Below, one piece after another: positions 17,501-25,826 of a stretch of 64,000 nucleotides of DNA. The stretch comes from an uncultured Elusimicrobiales bacterium. Its GTDB lineage: Bacteria > Elusimicrobiota > Elusimicrobia > Elusimicrobiales > Elusimicrobiaceae. Position 1 is the stretch's first letter; each line of letters begins with the position of its first letter. Under the pieces are notes generated by a model. That model searched no databases, was not told the origin of the DNA, and saw only the letters and a list, made by a program, of their open reading frames with translations. The stretch lies in assembly GCA_934662565.1 (NCBI GenBank), contig CAKUKI010000001.1:1-64000 (forward strand), given 5' to 3'. The position numbers and the translations under genes are program-made.

Positions 17501-18069
17501 ATTTGTTCTTTGGTCAGGGGTTCCACCATGTTCAGCTCGTGGCTGGTGCGGAAACCGTCAAAGAAATGCAAGAAAGGCACGCGGGCGCGCAAGGTGGCCG
17601 CTTGGGAGATAAGGGCCATATCCATGGCTTCCTGCGGGTTATCGGAGCAGAGCATGGCCCAGCCGGTTTGGCGCACGGCCATAACGTCGGAATGGTCCCC
17701 GAAGATAGACAGGGCGGAAGTAGCAATCGCGCGGGCAGACACATGGAACACGGTAGGGGTCAATTCACCCGCGATTTTGTACATATTGGGAATCATCAGC
17801 AGTAAACCCTGCGAAGCGGTAAAAGTGGTGGTCAGGGCACCGGCCGTTAAGGAACCGTGTACCGCGCCGGAAGCACCGCCTTCGGACTGCAATTCGTTCA
17901 CGGACGGAACGTTGCCCCAAATGTTGGTTTCACCTTTGGCGCTTTTGGCGTCGCAGATTTCACCCATGGTGGAGGAAGGAGTAATCGGGTAAATAGCGAT
18001 TACTTCGTTGGTGGCATGGGCGACGTGGGATACTGCACCGTTGCCGTCCATAGCAACTAATTTTGCCAT
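14500..18069 (-). CDS. nifJ: Pyruvate:ferredoxin (flavodoxin) oxidoreductase, single-chain
   Basis: This enzyme oxidises pyruvate with CoA to acetyl-CoA and CO2 and passes electrons to ferredoxin or flavodoxin, a core reaction of strict anaerobes. The 1,189 residues are the fused form: N-terminal pyrimidine-binding domain (IYPITPSSTMGE), a CoA/transketolase C-type domain, two 4Fe-4S clusters (CIQCGFCSLVCP near 691, CTGCGACVFNCP near 745), a further CAGCGETPY cluster ligand pair near 812 and the TPP-binding GGDGWAYDIGYGGLDH near 970. The ATG at 18069 is chosen because AGGAGA lies just upstream; the longer in-frame start is not. The 3' end is triplicated. Confidence 0.98.
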   Translation of the reverse strand: MAKLVAMDGNGAVSHVAHATNEVIAIYPITPSSTMGEICDAKSAKGETNIWGNVPSVNELQSEGGASGAVHGSLTAGALTTTFTASQGLLLMIPNMYKIAGELTPTVFHVSARAIATSALSIFGDHSDVMAVRQTGWAMLCSDNPQEAMDMALISQAATLRARVPFLHFFDGFRTSHELNMVEPLTKEQMHEMIDDDLIAQHKNRGLNPEHPTVRGTAANPDVYFQAREAVNKFYNAVPNIVKEEMAKFEKMTGRKYDLFQYVGDEDAERLVVIMGSGADVAQNAVEAMKGQKVGVLKIKLFRPFSIADFVRVIPSTVKKIAVMDRTKEPGSLGEPLFQDVCAAFLTAEAKAKFPTTPLIIGGRYGIGSKDFTPSHVKAVFDNLAANAPIKNFTVGINDDLTHTSLPETKLESKAANDIFAALFYGLGSDGTVGANKNTMKIISANGFFAQGYFVYDSKKSGSMTTSHIRFGKNYIRAPYLIQSADFIGVHMFDFLDKYDVLGKAKQGATVLINAPYAADELWNHLTAEVQKIIIDRKLKVYTIDASDIALATGMGSRTNTIMQTAFFGIAGVIPTEKAIADIKEAIKKTYSKKGEEIVKKNYVAVDAALAGLHEVKYPSEVTSTLHTKAPVPASAPAFVKDVLGEMIAGRGDELPTSAMPEGGVYPTATTQYEKRNIAIMVPEWDPNTCIQCGFCSLVCPHAAIRIKAYDADALKDAPKTFKSADGKGDIAGKKFTVQVAVEDCTGCGACVFNCPAKNKENPEKKALNMVHQLSVRENEIDNFAFFLGLKQADVTTKKESVKGSQFRQPLFEFSGACAGCGETPYVKLLTQLFGDRLAVANATGCSSIYGGNLPTTPYCKRPDGKGPAWSNSLFEDNAEFGLGIRLAFDQLNHDAKALLLQAKEGGLKEHAALIDALLNADQSTDAGVEEQRKRVADLKAILNKGAESGCDTCKRLLSLADYLVKKSVWILGGDGWAYDIGYGGLDHVLASGKNIKILVLDTEVYSNTGGQMSKATPLGAKALFAAGGKQMPKKDLGMIAMTYGNIYVAQVAMGANMNQTIQALAEADAYDGPALVIAYSHCIAHGIDMSKGMGEAKRAVQAGRWILYRFNPEARYEGKNPLHVDSPLGAPTLPLADYMSGENRFKGLMRDNPELAKELIKRAESEYAWRRDLYKQLAAIQPTEKVVK

Positions 18070-18325
18070 ATAAAGAAGTCTCCTTTTGCGTAAAATAAAA
18101 ACGGTAAAACTCCGCACGCCCAAAGGTATGCGGCGGCCGGAGGTAAAAACCGGCTTAATACTATTGTATAACTTTGGGGGGGAGCGGTCAAACTATAAAT
18201 TTACCGCGCGGTAAATAATGTTTGCATTTGGGCCGCTCCGCCAAAATTTATTTTTTGCAAAAGGGTTTTTTTATGCAAGGCCCCTCTTTTTGGTAAACTA
18301 TATAAAAAGGGGGCCGTTTTTAGTT

Positions 18326-19534
18326 ATGAACCATTTATACCGTTCTGTTTGTGCGCACCGCCCGCTGTGCGTGGCGTGGGAAAGTTTGCGTTGGCTGGGG
18401 CATAAAATTTGTTTTTTCCACCGTACCAAAACCCCGGTCTGGTACCGCTTTGATAAAAAATACGCGCCGGGGGAAACTCCGGCCGAAACGCTGCCTGTAA
18501 ATGCGGCGTGGTACCGTATCGGCCGCCCGCTCTACCGCCACGAACACGTTTATTATAATGTGGATGCGGCCCTAAAAGCCAACCCCCGCGTCCGGGGCCT
18601 AGCGTTGGTGTTTTTTATGGGCATTGGGGATTATTTGTATACCACCCCCATGTTGGAGGCCCTCAAACAAAAATACCCGCACTTGCCGTTTTATGCGTAT
18701 GTGGGCGCGCAGTTTGACCGCAATAACTCCCCCTTGGTGGGCAAACTGTTGGAAACCAACCCGCATTTTGAAAAAGTGTTCTATTTTACAGGCTCCCGCC
18801 ACCCGCTGATTTGGAAGAATTACGACTATTCCGCCGCCTTAAAAGACGTGCCGGAAGATTTTTTAGTTATGCCTGTTTATTACGATTACGGCGTGCATAT
18901 CCCGCACCGCGTGAGCAGTTTGTTTGAAACCTTTAATTTGCCGGTTCCCGCCCAAACGCCCGCGCCGGTGATGTACTTCCCTAAAGAGCCGTCGCCGGTG
19001 GTGGCGGAGTATCTGGCCCGCGCGGAGCGGGGCGCACAAGGCAAAAAAGGCATTGTGTTTTTGCAGTTGGATTCCCGCGGCTCTGCCTATACCTATCCGC
19101 ACATGGTGCCCTTAGTGGAGGGGTTGATTCAAGCGGGTTATTTTGTAATGAGCGTGACGAAAGGCGGGCCGGAAAATAACGCGGATTATCTGTTGGTGGA
19201 TATTAAAAGATTATCCATTAACGAAACATGGCACCTGCTCCACCTGTTAAAAGCGCGGTTTGCTTTGTATGTGATAGCGGTAAACTCCGTGTTTTGGGCG
19301 GCTTCGGCGGGGTTAAATTTGCCTAATTTGGGGCTTCAGCACTGGGTGGATAAAAAAGTGCACAATTTGTGGTACCCCAATATACAGGTTGTGACGGATT
19401 ACATCTACCCGCTGTTGCCGCGTGAAAAACAAATTATGGCTCCGGCGGAAAGTTTTACGCCGCACAACCGCAAAATTATAGATTATAAGCCGGATTGGGT
19501 CATTAAGTGGTTCAAACAAACCTTTGAAAAATAA
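18326..19534 (+). CDS. Glycosyltransferase family 9-like protein (heptosyltransferase type)
   Basis: The 402 residues resemble GT9 enzymes: an N-terminal Rossmann start LVFFMGIGDYLYTTPMLEALKQKYP (the usual IGDxLxxTPxxxALK pattern), and a C-terminal half with IAVNSVFWAASAGLNLPNLGL, in the place of the donor-binding loop. GT9 enzymes add heptose or related sugars to the LPS core at the inner membrane. Heptose genes (gmhB, hldE kinase) occur at 54-57 kb, which supports an LPS role. The exact donor is unknown. ATG 18326 is the best start; earlier in-frame codons lie in a T- and A-rich promoter-like region. Confidence 0.75.
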   Translation: MNHLYRSVCAHRPLCVAWESLRWLGHKICFFHRTKTPVWYRFDKKYAPGETPAETLPVNAAWYRIGRPLYRHEHVYYNVDAALKANPRVRGLALVFFMGIGDYLYTTPMLEALKQKYPHLPFYAYVGAQFDRNNSPLVGKLLETNPHFEKVFYFTGSRHPLIWKNYDYSAALKDVPEDFLVMPVYYDYGVHIPHRVSSLFETFNLPVPAQTPAPVMYFPKEPSPVVAEYLARAERGAQGKKGIVFLQLDSRGSAYTYPHMVPLVEGLIQAGYFVMSVTKGGPENNADYLLVDIKRLSINETWHLLHLLKARFALYVIAVNSVFWAASAGLNLPNLGLQHWVDKKVHNLWYPNIQVVTDYIYPLLPREKQIMAPAESFTPHNRKIIDYKPDWVIKWFKQTFEK

Positions 19535-19594
19535 ACACTTGCTTTTTGGATTTGCATAACATAAACTATAAACAATTATAAAAGGGAGGTTTTT

Positions 19595-20074
19595 ATGAAA
19601 AATAAAGGGTTTACCCTAATAGAGTTAATGGTAGTGGTGTTGATTATTGGTATTTTGTCCAGCGTGGCGTTGCCGCAGTATAAAAAATCGGTCATGAAAG
19701 CCCGCATTGCGGAGGCAAAAACCACTTTGAAAGCACTGACTGAGGCCACGCAAGTGTATATTTTAACGAACGACGAAACCCCGCCCAGCATGGATAAATT
19801 AGATGTCCGCCCTCCGGCTTCCGGCAACTGGCGGTATTGGTACCGCACTTGCCATAGCAAAGGCACCAAACCGGGGTGTTCCCTTTCCGCCACGCCCCAA
19901 AAAGCCGGTTTGCCGGTGGTGGGTACGGAAACGCGCGACTATGACCCGACAAATTCTTTGTACGGGATATTTGAAGCGATTGAAAATGATTCAAATATTA
20001 CAGATGCGAGTGTCTGCGCCAAATACGGCGGCCTGATAAAATCCTCAGGTACTGATAAATATTGTGATTTATAA
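19595..20074 (+). CDS. Type IV pilin-like protein
   Basis: A 4-residue leader before Gly5 precedes FTLIELMVVVLIIGILS and the helix LPQYKKSVMKARI. The protein has 159 residues with three cysteines in the middle and two at the end (CAKYGG...YC). AGGGAGG gives a strong ribosome-binding site. The promoter differs from the T-tract type: TTGCTT, then 17 bases, then TAAACT is the best pair. A bidirectional terminator follows. Confidence 0.92.
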   Translation: MKNKGFTLIELMVVVLIIGILSSVALPQYKKSVMKARIAEAKTTLKALTEATQVYILTNDETPPSMDKLDVRPPASGNWRYWYRTCHSKGTKPGCSLSATPQKAGLPVVGTETRDYDPTNSLYGIFEAIENDSNITDASVCAKYGGLIKSSGTDKYCDL

Positions 20075-20087
20075 GCCGTTTACTGTA

Positions 20088-20117
20088 AAAACGCCCTAGG
20101 CTAAAACCTAGGGCGTT
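20088..20117. terminator. Bidirectional terminator between pilin and nitroreductase
   Basis: AAACGCCCTAGG and CCTAGGGCGTTT form a perfect 12-bp stem with a 6-base loop between the two convergent genes. Confidence 0.85.
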
Positions 20118-20122
20118 TGCGT

Positions 20123-20668
20123 TTATTCCTTATATTCGTTATAACTTACCTTTTTATCAAAGGCTTCGCGGGGGCGCGCGTCCGGCGTTTCGGCGGGGTA
20201 GCCCATGGCAATTAAATGTTCAATTTTTTTGCCCTTGGGCAGGTGGAAAAATTTTTCTGCTTTGTCGGAATTTAACCAGCCAATCCAACAAGTGCCTAGT
20301 CCCAAGTCCCACGCGCGCAACACCAGTTGTTCGCCGGATATGCCTTGGTCCACCAAATAAAATTCCGTCCGGCGGAAGTAATTGCCAATCCGGCTGGTAA
20401 AAGAGCCTTTGTCGGACACGGCAGCAATCAGCACGGGGGCTTTTTCGGCCCATTTGCTCATGGCGTACACACCGCTGAAAGCCTCTTGGCAGAAGGCCGC
20501 TTTTACTTGCGGGTTGTCAATTACAATGTAATGCCACGGTTGGGAATTACAGGCGGACGGCGCCAGCCGCGCCGCTTCCAAACAGGCGTTGATTTTTTCC
20601 CGCTCAACGGGTTTATCCTGATATTTACGCACACTGCGGCGCGTTAAAATAGCTTGTTCCAGTTCCAT
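20123..20668 (-). CDS. Nitroreductase-family flavoprotein
   Basis: The 181 residues begin with the family opening ILTRRSVRKYQDKPV, which binds FMN phosphate, followed by ARLAPSACNSQPWHYIV and later LRAWDLGLGTCWIGWL. These enzymes use FMN and NAD(P)H to reduce nitro compounds or quinones as dimers in the cytoplasm. AGGAG lies upstream of the ATG. The substrate cannot be predicted. Confidence 0.93.
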   Translation of the reverse strand: MELEQAILTRRSVRKYQDKPVEREKINACLEAARLAPSACNSQPWHYIVIDNPQVKAAFCQEAFSGVYAMSKWAEKAPVLIAAVSDKGSFTSRIGNYFRRTEFYLVDQGISGEQLVLRAWDLGLGTCWIGWLNSDKAEKFFHLPKGKKIEHLIAMGYPAETPDARPREAFDKKVSYNEYKE

Positions 20669-20735
20669 AAAAAATATCTCCTAAAAATATCTTATCATTT
20701 TATACAATAACAAGAAGGGGGATAAATTAACATTT

Positions 20736-21569
20736 ATGCAATTTACCAAATATAACGGTTTAGGGAACGATTTTGTTTTTGTAAACACGTTTAAGCACCC
20801 GTTGCAAGACCCGTTCCGCGCGGCTAAAATTTTATGTGACCGCCGCCGCGGCATTGGGGCAGACGGGCTGATATTAATCGGGCCGTCCACCGTAAATGAC
20901 GTGCGTATGCGCGTGATTAATGCAGACGGCAGCGAAGCGCAAATGTGCGGCAATGCCTCGCGTTGTGTGCCGTTTTTTGTGCGGGAGCAGGGGATTCTTG
21001 CTAAAAGTGAACTGACGCTGGAAACTTTAGCCGGACCGATTTATACCAAAATTGTGGACGAAGCCCAGCATTTGGTGACGGTGGATATGGGCATCCCGCG
21101 GTTATTGCGGGGGCAAATACCCATGACGGGGGACCCCGCCGAATGTGCCATAGATATCCCCTTGCAAATGCCGGCGGAAGTAGTGTACGGCACGGCGGTA
21201 TCTATGGGCAACCCGCATTTTGTGATGTTCGGGCCGGACGCGGAGCATGTACCGGTGGAAATTTACGGCCCGCAGGTGGAAAACCACAAAATGTTCCCGC
21301 AAAAAACCAATGTGGAATTTGTGACCGTGCTGGACGAAAACACCGTGCGTATGCGCGTGTGGGAACGCGGCGCCGGCATTACACAGGCTTGCGGCACAGG
21401 TGCTTGCGCCAGTGTGGTGGCGGCGGTCATCAGCGGTAAAACCAGCCGCCGCGTGACGGTTAAGCTTGACGGCGGGGACTTGCTGGTCAGCTGGCCGGAA
21501 CAAAAGCATATCTTTATGACCGGCCCCGCCGAAAAAACTTTTACAGGTACTTGGGAGAAACCACTGTGA
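20736..21569 (+). CDS. dapF: Diaminopimelate epimerase
   Basis: DapF interconverts LL- and meso-diaminopimelate for lysine and peptidoglycan. The 277 residues carry FTKYNGLGNDF, DRRRGIGADGL, the first catalytic Cys in MCGNASRC and the second in ACGTGACAS. The usual GNG after the first Cys reads GNA here. The stop overlaps the GTG start of dapL. Confidence 0.96.
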   Translation: MQFTKYNGLGNDFVFVNTFKHPLQDPFRAAKILCDRRRGIGADGLILIGPSTVNDVRMRVINADGSEAQMCGNASRCVPFFVREQGILAKSELTLETLAGPIYTKIVDEAQHLVTVDMGIPRLLRGQIPMTGDPAECAIDIPLQMPAEVVYGTAVSMGNPHFVMFGPDAEHVPVEIYGPQVENHKMFPQKTNVEFVTVLDENTVRMRVWERGAGITQACGTGACASVVAAVISGKTSRRVTVKLDGGDLLVSWPEQKHIFMTGPAEKTFTGTWEKPL

Positions 21570-22795
21570 CTTTACTAAACAAAAACTACTTAAAATTGAC
21601 CGGCAGTTATTTATTTTCTGAAATTGCCAAAAAAGTGGCCGCTTTTAAGGCCGCGCATCCGGATAAAACCGTCATCAGCCTAGGGATTGGGGACGTTTCC
21701 GCCCCGCTGGCTCCGGCGGTGGTGGAGGCGTTGCAAAAAGCCGCGCTGGAAATGGGCTCCGCGGATACGTTCCGCGGCTACGGGCCGGAACAAGGCTATG
21801 CTTTTTTGCGCGAAGCTATTTTGCAAAACGATTATACCGCGCGCGGCATTCACCTGTCTGCCGACGAAATTTTTGTAAGTGACGGTGCTAAAAGTGATGT
21901 GGCCAACTTTCAGGAATTATTTTCCGCGTCCAGTGTGGTGGCGGTGCAAAATCCGGTTTATCCCGTATATGTAGATACCAACGTCATGGCGGGGCGGACG
22001 GGGGCTTTTGCAAACGGTTCTTTTGCGGGGCTGGTGTATTTGCCTTGCACGCAGCAAAACGCTTTCACGCCGGATTTGCCTTCCACACGGGCGGATTTGG
22101 TGTATTTGTGCTCCCCCAACAACCCTACAGGGGCGGCCCTCACGCGCGAACAACTTACCCGCTGGGTCAACTGGGCCAAAGCCAACCGCGCTGTTATTTT
22201 GTTTGATAGCGCATACGAGGCATTTATTTCCCAGCCGGATGTACCGCACTCTATTTATGAAATTGCCGGCGCGCAGGAAGTGGCGGTGGAGTTTAGGTCG
22301 TTTTCAAAAACGGCCGGCTTTACCGGCACGCGCTGTGCGTATACCGTGGTGCCCAAAGCCTTGCAAGTGCAGGACGAAGCGGGCCAAAACCATAGCTTAA
22401 ATGCGTTGTGGCTGCGCCGCCAAACCACCAAGTTTAACGGGGTGCCTTATATTGTGCAGCGCGCGGCGGAAGCCGTTTATTCTCCCGCCGGCCAAGCGCA
22501 AACGCGCCAAGCGGTGCAAACGTATATGCAAAATGCGCAAGTAATTTTATCGGCCTTGCAAAACGCCGGACTAACGGCCTATGGCGGTGTAAATGCGCCG
22601 TATATTTGGCTCAAAACGCCAAACGGGCTTGATTCTTGGGCATTTTTTGATAAACTGTTAGCAGAGGCTTATGTGGTGGGCACACCGGGGGTAGGTTTCG
22701 GCGCGTGCGGGGAAGGGTTCTTCCGCTTAACGGCGTTCAACACCCCGCAGCGCACCCAACAGGCTGCCCAGCGCATAGCGGCACTGACGTTTTAA
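21566..22795 (+). CDS. dapL: LL-diaminopimelate aminotransferase
   Basis: DapL makes LL-diaminopimelate from tetrahydrodipicolinate in one PLP-dependent step, so the succinyl or acetyl branches are not needed. The 409 residues have the DapL opening SYLFSEIAKKV, GIGDVSAPL, FRGYGPEQGY, CSPNNPTGA and the PLP lysine in SFSKTAGFTGTR near residue 247. The GTG at 21566 overlaps the dapF stop (GTGA) and has GGGAGA 7 bases upstream. It forms a two-gene unit with dapF. Confidence 0.95.
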   Translation: MTLLNKNYLKLTGSYLFSEIAKKVAAFKAAHPDKTVISLGIGDVSAPLAPAVVEALQKAALEMGSADTFRGYGPEQGYAFLREAILQNDYTARGIHLSADEIFVSDGAKSDVANFQELFSASSVVAVQNPVYPVYVDTNVMAGRTGAFANGSFAGLVYLPCTQQNAFTPDLPSTRADLVYLCSPNNPTGAALTREQLTRWVNWAKANRAVILFDSAYEAFISQPDVPHSIYEIAGAQEVAVEFRSFSKTAGFTGTRCAYTVVPKALQVQDEAGQNHSLNALWLRRQTTKFNGVPYIVQRAAEAVYSPAGQAQTRQAVQTYMQNAQVILSALQNAGLTAYGGVNAPYIWLKTPNGLDSWAFFDKLLAEAYVVGTPGVGFGACGEGFFRLTAFNTPQRTQQAAQRIAALTF

Positions 22796-22837
22796 CGCTA
22801 CATTTGATACAATAAAAAAGAAAAAAGGAGATAACAC

Positions 22838-23326
22838 ATGAAACGTTCCAACAAAGGGTTTACCTTAATAGAACTTTTAACCGTAGTGCTGATTATTGGT
22901 ATTTTAACCTCGGTAGCGCTACCGAACTACACCCGCAGTATAGAGCGCTCCCGCGCGGTGGAAGCCATGAGCTCCATTAAAGCCATTAATGATGCTATTT
23001 ATACTTATTATGCCAAGCATCAGGAATGTCCCACTACTTTTGACCAGTTAATTGTAGATGTCCCCGGTGGTGGAAATTCCGGCGTGGCAACGGGCAAAAA
23101 TTTCTCGCTCAAGTTGGGGGGGGACGGTACTTCCCGCATTTTTGGTACCAACTGTTCCAGCGTGGTGGCGGTGCGCAGCGCCGGAGATTACGAATACCGC
23201 ATTTGGAACCCGTATACCTCCGATACCGGGGTTAAACGCTCCTTGGCTTGCAAAGGGGAGAACGAAAAAAGTATCGGGATATGTGATTCGCTGGATTTAC
23301 TTTCCGGCACGCCGCCTATTAATTAG
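22838..23326 (+). CDS. Type IV pilin-like protein
   Basis: A 6-residue leader plus Gly7 precedes FTLIELLTVVLIIGILT, with Glu5 and the helix LPNYTRSIERSRA. The 162-residue protein has cysteines at EECPTT-like, NCSS, ACKG and GICDSL positions. AAAGGAG lies upstream. It follows dapL by 42 bases with TTGATACAAT just upstream, so it may have its own promoter. A terminator follows. Confidence 0.92.
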   Translation: MKRSNKGFTLIELLTVVLIIGILTSVALPNYTRSIERSRAVEAMSSIKAINDAIYTYYAKHQECPTTFDQLIVDVPGGGNSGVATGKNFSLKLGGDGTSRIFGTNCSSVVAVRSAGDYEYRIWNPYTSDTGVKRSLACKGENEKSIGICDSLDLLSGTPPIN

Positions 23327-23342
23327 TTTTATCCAAGAACGT

Positions 23343-23378
23343 AAAAAAATCGGGTGCGTAAAAGTGCCCGATTTTTTT
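23343..23378 (+). terminator. Rho-independent terminator after pilin
   Basis: AAAAAAATCGGG pairs with CCCGATTTTTTT around a 12-base loop. Confidence 0.87.
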
Positions 23379-23407
23379 GTGCCTATGGAATCCCTCTAAA
23401 AAAATAG

Positions 23408-23458
23408 TTGCAAAATATAGTCAGAATATATACTATTTTTATATTATAGAACAATAAA
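23408..23458 (+). promoter_or_regulatory. Promoter and LexA-like operator before the 52-codon gene
   Basis: TTGCAA (23408-23413) and TACTAT (23431-23436) with a 17-base spacer make a possible promoter. TATAGAACAATAAA (23445-23458) lies at the expected transcription start and is identical over 14 bases to the sequence before the LexA-like gene (35213-35226, minus strand). A LexA-type repressor bound here would block transcription (inference). Confidence 0.5.
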
Positions 23459-23495
23459 CAATTAGGCATATTTGACACAAAGCGAGAGGAACCCC

Positions 23496-23654
23496 ATGGC
23501 AGACAAGAAAAATGTTTTTTCCACGGAAGTAGACCGCGGCAGTAGGGCCGCCGGCAGTGTTGGGGATTTTTTTAAGCAGTTAAATTGGCAGGTGGTGTCT
23601 TTTTTCCCCAACAGCCCTTGTGCGCGCGACAAGAAGGACCCAAAAGGCAAGTAA
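23496..23654 (+). CDS. Small protein of 52 residues, function unknown
   Basis: GAGAGGAA lies 5 bases before the ATG of a 52-codon frame (MADKKNVFSTEVDRGS..., ending KDPKGK). The product is charged at both ends with a short hydrophobic centre (LNWQVVSFFP), not a clear membrane segment. I recognise no family. Its promoter carries a match to the LexA-like operator, so it may be a damage-induced small protein. Other bacteria place small division inhibitors under LexA, but nothing in the sequence proves that role. Confidence 0.5.
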   Translation: MADKKNVFSTEVDRGSRAAGSVGDFFKQLNWQVVSFFPNSPCARDKKDPKGK

Positions 23655-23689
23655 TAGTTTTTCCGTTTGGCGCGCGGTGCCCGCCGTAA

Positions 23690-23716
23690 GGGGGCTGGTA
23701 GCATACCGCCCCCAAA
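23690..23716. terminator. Hairpin between convergent genes
   Basis: GGGGGCTGGTA and TACCGCCCCC form a long stem with a 3-4 base loop between the 52-codon gene and the minus-strand secreted protein gene. T runs are weak on both sides, so terminator function is likely but not certain. Confidence 0.55.
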
Positions 23717-23752
23717 AGCCGTTTACCGCAGCGTGTTTACTTAGCGGCGCGC

Positions 23753-24319
23753 TTATTTGGTGCTTTGGCGTGCACAGGTAATGCGGCTTCCTACAAAAAA
23801 GCGTTGGTGTTTTTTATATACGCAGGAAAGTTTTTGGCTGACGGCGGGTGTTTGCCCCTCTTTAGGGGGCATATAGCATATAATGCGCGTGCAAGTGTAT
23901 GTTTTGCCGCATTCCGGAAACGAAGACGACGGAAAATTGGCAATAAACCAAGTAAAATCCAAATTAAAATCCAAGTGTTTTAAGAATGCCGCACAAGTGG
24001 GCTCCGCTTGCAAGCATTGTGGGTCCGCGCTCACATTTTCCGGCGTGAGGGATTCTTCCAATAGCTCATAGCGTTGGGCGGGTATGGGGTCCCCTTGTAC
24101 GGCGGATACATCATAACAACTAAAGCCGAGGGGTTGCTCTTTGGTACAGGTAAAGGGGTGGTAAATATCATTTTGCGGGCAAGTGTCGTCCACTTCCAGC
24201 GGGTTGGTGGTTAAATATTCGGCTGGGGCGCGCTGGGTGATTATTTTGCCGGAGCCCTCCGCCGCGCGAACATTAAAAAAGGCACTAACCCAAAGAAAAA
24301 GCATTAAAAATTTTTTCAT
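23753..24319 (-). CDS. Secreted Cys-containing protein, function unknown
   Basis: The 188 residues begin with a clear signal peptide (MKKFLMLFLWVSAFFNVRA, cleavage near AEG). The mature part has about eleven cysteines, including TCPQND, FTCTKEQ, CGKTYTCTRIICYMPP and LSCVYKK, so disulfides in the periplasm or outside are likely. AGGGGG lies upstream of the ATG. I do not recognise a family. It lies beside another Cys-rich secreted protein (24483-25643) and among pilin genes, so a surface or pilus-linked role is possible. Confidence 0.7.
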   Translation of the reverse strand: MKKFLMLFLWVSAFFNVRAAEGSGKIITQRAPAEYLTTNPLEVDDTCPQNDIYHPFTCTKEQPLGFSCYDVSAVQGDPIPAQRYELLEESLTPENVSADPQCLQAEPTCAAFLKHLDFNLDFTWFIANFPSSSFPECGKTYTCTRIICYMPPKEGQTPAVSQKLSCVYKKHQRFFVGSRITCARQSTK

Positions 24320-24416
24320 ATAAAAAACCCCCTTTTATAAAAGTGTATGATACTAAAGTAGAATTTTCCAGACAAAAATCATATTACCACTCCGCGTGCG
24401 CCCTAGGCCCGCCCAT

Positions 24417-24450
24417 AAAAAACCCCCGCCAAGGCGGGGGGGTAAAAAAA
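24417..24450. terminator. Terminator at the 3' end of the Cys-rich gene
   Basis: AACCCCCGCC and GGCGGGGG pair with A and T runs on both sides, so it can act in both directions; the minus-strand gene at 24483 is the obvious user. Confidence 0.8.
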
Positions 24451-24482
24451 CAGCTCTAAACCAGTATCAGGTAATTTTTCAT

Positions 24483-25643
24483 CTAGCGGCACGCGCGAAC
24501 CGTGTTTCCGCAGACGCACCCTCTAATGGCGTTAAATTGGCAAGAGTTGCCCTGATACCATCCACAATCACAAAGACACTTACTGGAGTTCCATGTTCCG
24601 CCGCAAGATTCACATTTGCCTTTTTGGGCCGTGTTCGTACAGGTAGAATGATTAGAACAAGGAACCAATCTAATGGTCTTTACTTCTTTACATTCAGAAG
24701 ATATTTTTGTGTAAGTATCGCCCAAATGAATGGAGCCGGAGGGAGAATACTTTACGCATTTAAGCCCAGCATAGGTTTTATTGCAAGGACGTTTACATCG
24801 TGGGTCGTCGGCATTTCCACATCCCCGCTGAGCGGTACATTCTCCAACATCTGCGCCTGTTTGTACCCATGCATAACGGCCGGTACCTACTTCTTCTTTG
24901 CACATTTCCGTATCGTCCGTGGCCTTGCCGCCTTTCAAAGCCAGTACATATACCGTATCCCCGCCGCGGTCCGCATATCTGACCGTTTTGCGTTCTTCCC
25001 ATTTTAGGGTGCCGTTCGTCGGGCCGCCCCCTTGGCTGGGCAAAGGAATCCAGTTGCCCGCCAAACGCAACGGCGTACTGGGAGAGGATACATTCCTAAA
25101 AGAATAATCCCCGCTCCCCGTCACATTCAGTTTGCCTTGAATGGTGGCATACACCGCTTCCAAGCGCAAAATGTTGGCTGGCGTGGTAATTTGGTTAATG
25201 CGGCTGGACGGCGCGGACGAATAGCCGCTTGGGGCTACAAAGCGCGCACTGCCTTCTTGAAATTTTACATTTAATGCGCCCGTGTTGGTGGAGTCCACAC
25301 AAGTTTCCAGCGAGCTAAAACACGTGCTGGGGAAATCCAGCGTGGGGGTGCTCGGAAAACTAGAACCCCAAGAGCTATACCCTCTGGCGGCATCTAATTT
25401 AAGAATATCGTACGCCAAGCGCCCTTGCCCGCCGGACGGCGTTTGCGTCAGCGTGACCGTACCGGCCGCGTTAACCCGCATAGATTGGGCCGAAAGCCCG
25501 CCTTTCAATGTGGCTTGTTCTGATATTTTTAAGCGTTCATACTGCCCAAAACGCGCCGGATTGAAATTTACGGACCGAATTACTTCCGCTCCGCCAATAG
25601 ACGCAAGCGTCAGGCAGAGCCCTGTGGTTAATAATTTTTTCAT
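24483..25643 (-). CDS. Secreted protein: beta-rich domain plus Cys-rich C-terminus
   Basis: The 386 residues have a signal peptide (MKKLLTTGLCLTLASIGGA), a Ser/Thr/Gly-rich region to about 230 that looks like beta structure, and a C-terminal region from about 245 with some 20 cysteines (for example CGNADDPRCKRPCNK, CESCGGTWNSSKCLCDCGW). The ATG at 25643 has AGGAAG at a good distance. The layout and motifs such as LKWEERK match the protein at 32047 (LKWQQT), so both may belong to one family of surface proteins. A tip or adhesin role with the pilins is speculation. Confidence 0.72.
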   Translation of the reverse strand: MKKLLTTGLCLTLASIGGAEVIRSVNFNPARFGQYERLKISEQATLKGGLSAQSMRVNAAGTVTLTQTPSGGQGRLAYDILKLDAARGYSSWGSSFPSTPTLDFPSTCFSSLETCVDSTNTGALNVKFQEGSARFVAPSGYSSAPSSRINQITTPANILRLEAVYATIQGKLNVTGSGDYSFRNVSSPSTPLRLAGNWIPLPSQGGGPTNGTLKWEERKTVRYADRGGDTVYVLALKGGKATDDTEMCKEEVGTGRYAWVQTGADVGECTAQRGCGNADDPRCKRPCNKTYAGLKCVKYSPSGSIHLGDTYTKISSECKEVKTIRLVPCSNHSTCTNTAQKGKCESCGGTWNSSKCLCDCGWYQGNSCQFNAIRGCVCGNTVRACR

Positions 25644-25826
25644 ACGCACTTCCTGTCAAAAGTGGAATAAAAAACAACAATATATATTACTGCTTATTAT
25701 AGTATACGAATTTTGAAACCTCTTTCAAGTTTTTTTTTACGCAGCGGGGGCTTTTCTTGCATAAAGCGGTTGTTTTTTATTAGTATATGGTAGAGTATCC
25801 ATTTTACGGGTAAAAGAGGGATGAAT

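Noticed and set aside
17372..17992. 206-codon frame opposite the PFOR gene
   Set aside because: Antisense shadow of a strongly conserved coding region.
18779..18800. Possible LexA-like box (TGTTCTATTTT)
   Set aside because: It lies inside the GT9-like coding region and matches only part of the operator.
23462..23704. 80-codon frame opposite the 52-codon gene
   Set aside because: No ribosome-binding site or promoter; the plus-strand frame has both.
24396..25007. 203-codon frame on the plus strand
   Set aside because: It is antisense to the Cys-rich secreted protein, whose signal peptide, ribosome-binding site and terminator are clear.
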